Below the pieces are notes generated by a model, which was given only the letters and a program-made list of their open reading frames with translations, searched no databases and was not told the origin of the DNA. The translations under genes were made by a program, and so were the position numbers. A stretch of 6,110 nt of DNA, taken from the NCBI GenBank assembly GCA_020024765.1, contig JAHHTG010000066.1:1-6110 (forward strand), given 5' to 3'. The DNA is from Thomasclavelia sp. GTDB lineage: Bacteria > Bacillota_I > Bacilli_A > Erysipelotrichales > Erysipelotrichaceae. Positions within the stretch are counted from its first letter, which is position 1; every line of letters starts with the position of its first letter. Positions 5,105-6,110 of the stretch are shown here, piece after piece.

Positions 5105-5809
5105 ATATTTCTTTAAAGTTACGACCTCAAATGGTTTCAATTTACGATATGAACCACTAGGTAATGTGCCTAATTGAATATTTGCTTCCGAAATACGATG
5201 CAACTTAACGACTGTATAGCCAAGAGTTGCGAACATCTTACGAATTTGACGATTATGACCTTCATATATCGTCATTTTTAATGTGGTCGTCTTTTTATTG
5301 TTATTGGTTTTAAGTCTTTGAATATGGGCTTTTGCACTAACATAATCGTCAACTTTAACACCTTGTTCAAGTTTATATATTTCTTGATTAGTGATGGCAT
5401 TATCAATTGTTACTTCATACACCTTTGGTACTTTGTAACGTGGATGAATTAACATATTTGCTAATTCACCATCGTTTGTCATTAATAATAAACCACTACT
5501 ATCAAAGTCTAAACGTCCAACCGGAAATAAGCGATAAGGTGAATCAATTAAATCGACTACTGTAGTACGATTCTTATCATCTTTAGCACTTGAAATAATA
5601 TTCTTAGGTTTATTTAACACATAAACCACTTTTTCTTCTTTGCCGATTACTTGGCCATCAACTTGAATTTCTTGGTCTCCACGAACTTTAAAGCCTAGTT
5701 GGTCAACTACAATTCCGTCAACTTTAACGCGACCACTAGTGATTAATTCTTCGGCTTTTCTTCTTGAGGCAATTCCACATTGCGCAATGACTTTTTGTAA
5801 TCTTTCCAT
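5084..5809 (-). CDS. rluB: 23S rRNA pseudouridine synthase, RsuA/RluB family
   Basis: This family converts a specific uridine to pseudouridine; RluB acts on U2605 (E. coli numbering) of 23S rRNA during 50S assembly. The 241 residues fit the family. An N-terminal S4 RNA-binding domain covers about 1-60 (MERLQKVIAQCGIASRRKAEELI, GRVKVDG). The catalytic domain begins at about 62 (VYVLNKP) and has the hallmark GRLDFDSSGLLLMTNDG, with catalytic Asp101, then KVYEV (129-133) and EGHNRQIRKMF (183-193). RluB is preferred over RsuA from the N-terminus and Gram-positive context, but substrate choice cannot be proved from sequence. The ATG at 5809 is supported by the family start; a modest AAAGG (5823-5819) lies 9 nt upstream. 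The start lies within the 3' end of the upstream gene, so translational coupling is likely. The stop is TAG, the only TAG among the genes here, and the last 21 bp overlap rqcH. Confidence 0.93.
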   Translation of the reverse strand: MERLQKVIAQCGIASRRKAEELITSGRVKVDGIVVDQLGFKVRGDQEIQVDGQVIGKEEKVVYVLNKPKNIISSAKDDKNRTTVVDLIDSPYRLFPVGRLDFDSSGLLLMTNDGELANMLIHPRYKVPKVYEVTIDNAITNQEIYKLEQGVKVDDYVSAKAHIQRLKTNNNKKTTTLKMTIYEGHNRQIRKMFATLGYTVVKLHRISEANIQLGTLPSGSYRKLKPFEVVTLKKYLNRDEA

Positions 5810-6110
5810 GTCGTTAAACCTTTCTCTTCTATCATTTTATAACGCACATTACTAATTGCAATTAAGACAATTAGTAAGGCATAAAAACTATAATTTAATG
5901 TCTTTAAATAGTATACCTGTTCACTATTAACCGAATCAACGTTTTCTTTAAGATTGTCAATTTGATAGTCATTTGCACTATCGATACTGAAAATCATATA
6001 AGAACCATCTTGATTACTCATAAAACGAATATAATCTTTGGTTTGCATCGTCGCGCACTTGCGAACATCGCCCATTTCATCCATATGGTAAACTGTATAA
6101 AGCTTATGCG
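5743..6110 (-). CDS. Membrane protein of unknown function (3' end only; gene enters from the right edge)
   Basis: I do not recognise this protein. The reading frame is open to the window edge, and the codons before the Met at 6084 (HKLYTVYH) are uninterrupted, so the true start probably lies outside the window. About 121 C-terminal residues are visible. A polar segment is followed by one strong transmembrane helix (about NYSFYALLIVLIAISNVRY) and a basic, probably cytoplasmic tail of about 35 residues ending in QEEKPKN. The bulk of the protein is therefore probably extracytoplasmic with a C-terminal anchor, a topology seen for example in D-alanyl-D-alanine carboxypeptidases, but no such motif is in view. 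The stop lies 67 bp inside rluB, so the final 22 residues are encoded by DNA that also encodes the S4 domain of RluB. This arrangement implies one operon with rluB downstream. Confidence 0.7.
   Translation of the reverse strand, partial: HKLYTVYHMDEMGDVRKCATMQTKDYIRFMSNQDGSYMIFSIDSANDYQIDNLKENVDSVNSEQVYYLKTLNYSFYALLIVLIAISNVRYKMIEEKGLTTWKDYKKSLRNVELPQEEKPKN

Noticed and set aside
1..6110. Alternative genetic code (TGA as Trp), considered because of the AT-rich composition
   Set aside because: All Trp positions in conserved proteins use TGG and none of the genes has an in-frame TGA, so there is no sign of reassignment.

Overview
This window comes from an AT-rich (roughly one third G+C by eye), low-GC Gram-positive bacterium. 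The evidence is EzrA, a Cys-free (non-zinc) Bacillus-type ribosomal protein S4 with a structured leader, a bacterial RqcH/NFACT protein and a lipoprotein with a Gram-positive style signal. Start codons are ATG, stops are TAA or TAG, and every tryptophan seen is TGG, so nothing suggests the Mollicute code. The AT bias and gene arrangement would suit an Erysipelotrichia-like Firmicute, but that placement is inference.

Left part (1-1830). The 5' half of ezrA runs leftward out of the window. It is divergent from rpsD, and the 333-base gap between them holds an ezrA promoter, a near-consensus rpsD promoter with an extended -10, and an rpsD leader of about 160 nt. The leader can fold into a long multi-segment stem plus a separate 9-bp hairpin directly before the Shine-Dalgarno. 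rpsD ends at a clear intrinsic terminator. ezrA and rpsD are also close neighbours in Bacillus.

Middle (1831-3472). A single gene for a 298-residue lipoprotein that I do not recognise stands between the rpsD terminator and a convergent, probably bidirectional terminator that it shares with gmk (guanylate kinase, leftward). gmk and rqcH are divergent with only 46 bp between them. Neither start has a Shine-Dalgarno, and each has a -10-like hexamer placed so that transcription would begin at or within a base of the ATG. This is the most unusual regulatory feature of the window.

Right part (3473-6110). rqcH (ribosome-associated quality control, Ala-tailing) converges on rluB (23S rRNA pseudouridine synthase), and the two coding ends overlap by 21 bp around a perfect 7-bp inverted repeat. 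rluB is preceded on its own strand by the 3' end of a membrane-protein gene whose last 67 bp overlap the rluB start in another frame, which suggests a translationally coupled operon.

Functionally this is core housekeeping: translation (S4, RluB), ribosome rescue (RqcH), nucleotide metabolism (Gmk) and division (EzrA), plus one orphan lipoprotein. I see no mobile element, CRISPR array, tRNA, rRNA or defence system. The points of interest are in gene starts, leaders and overlaps.
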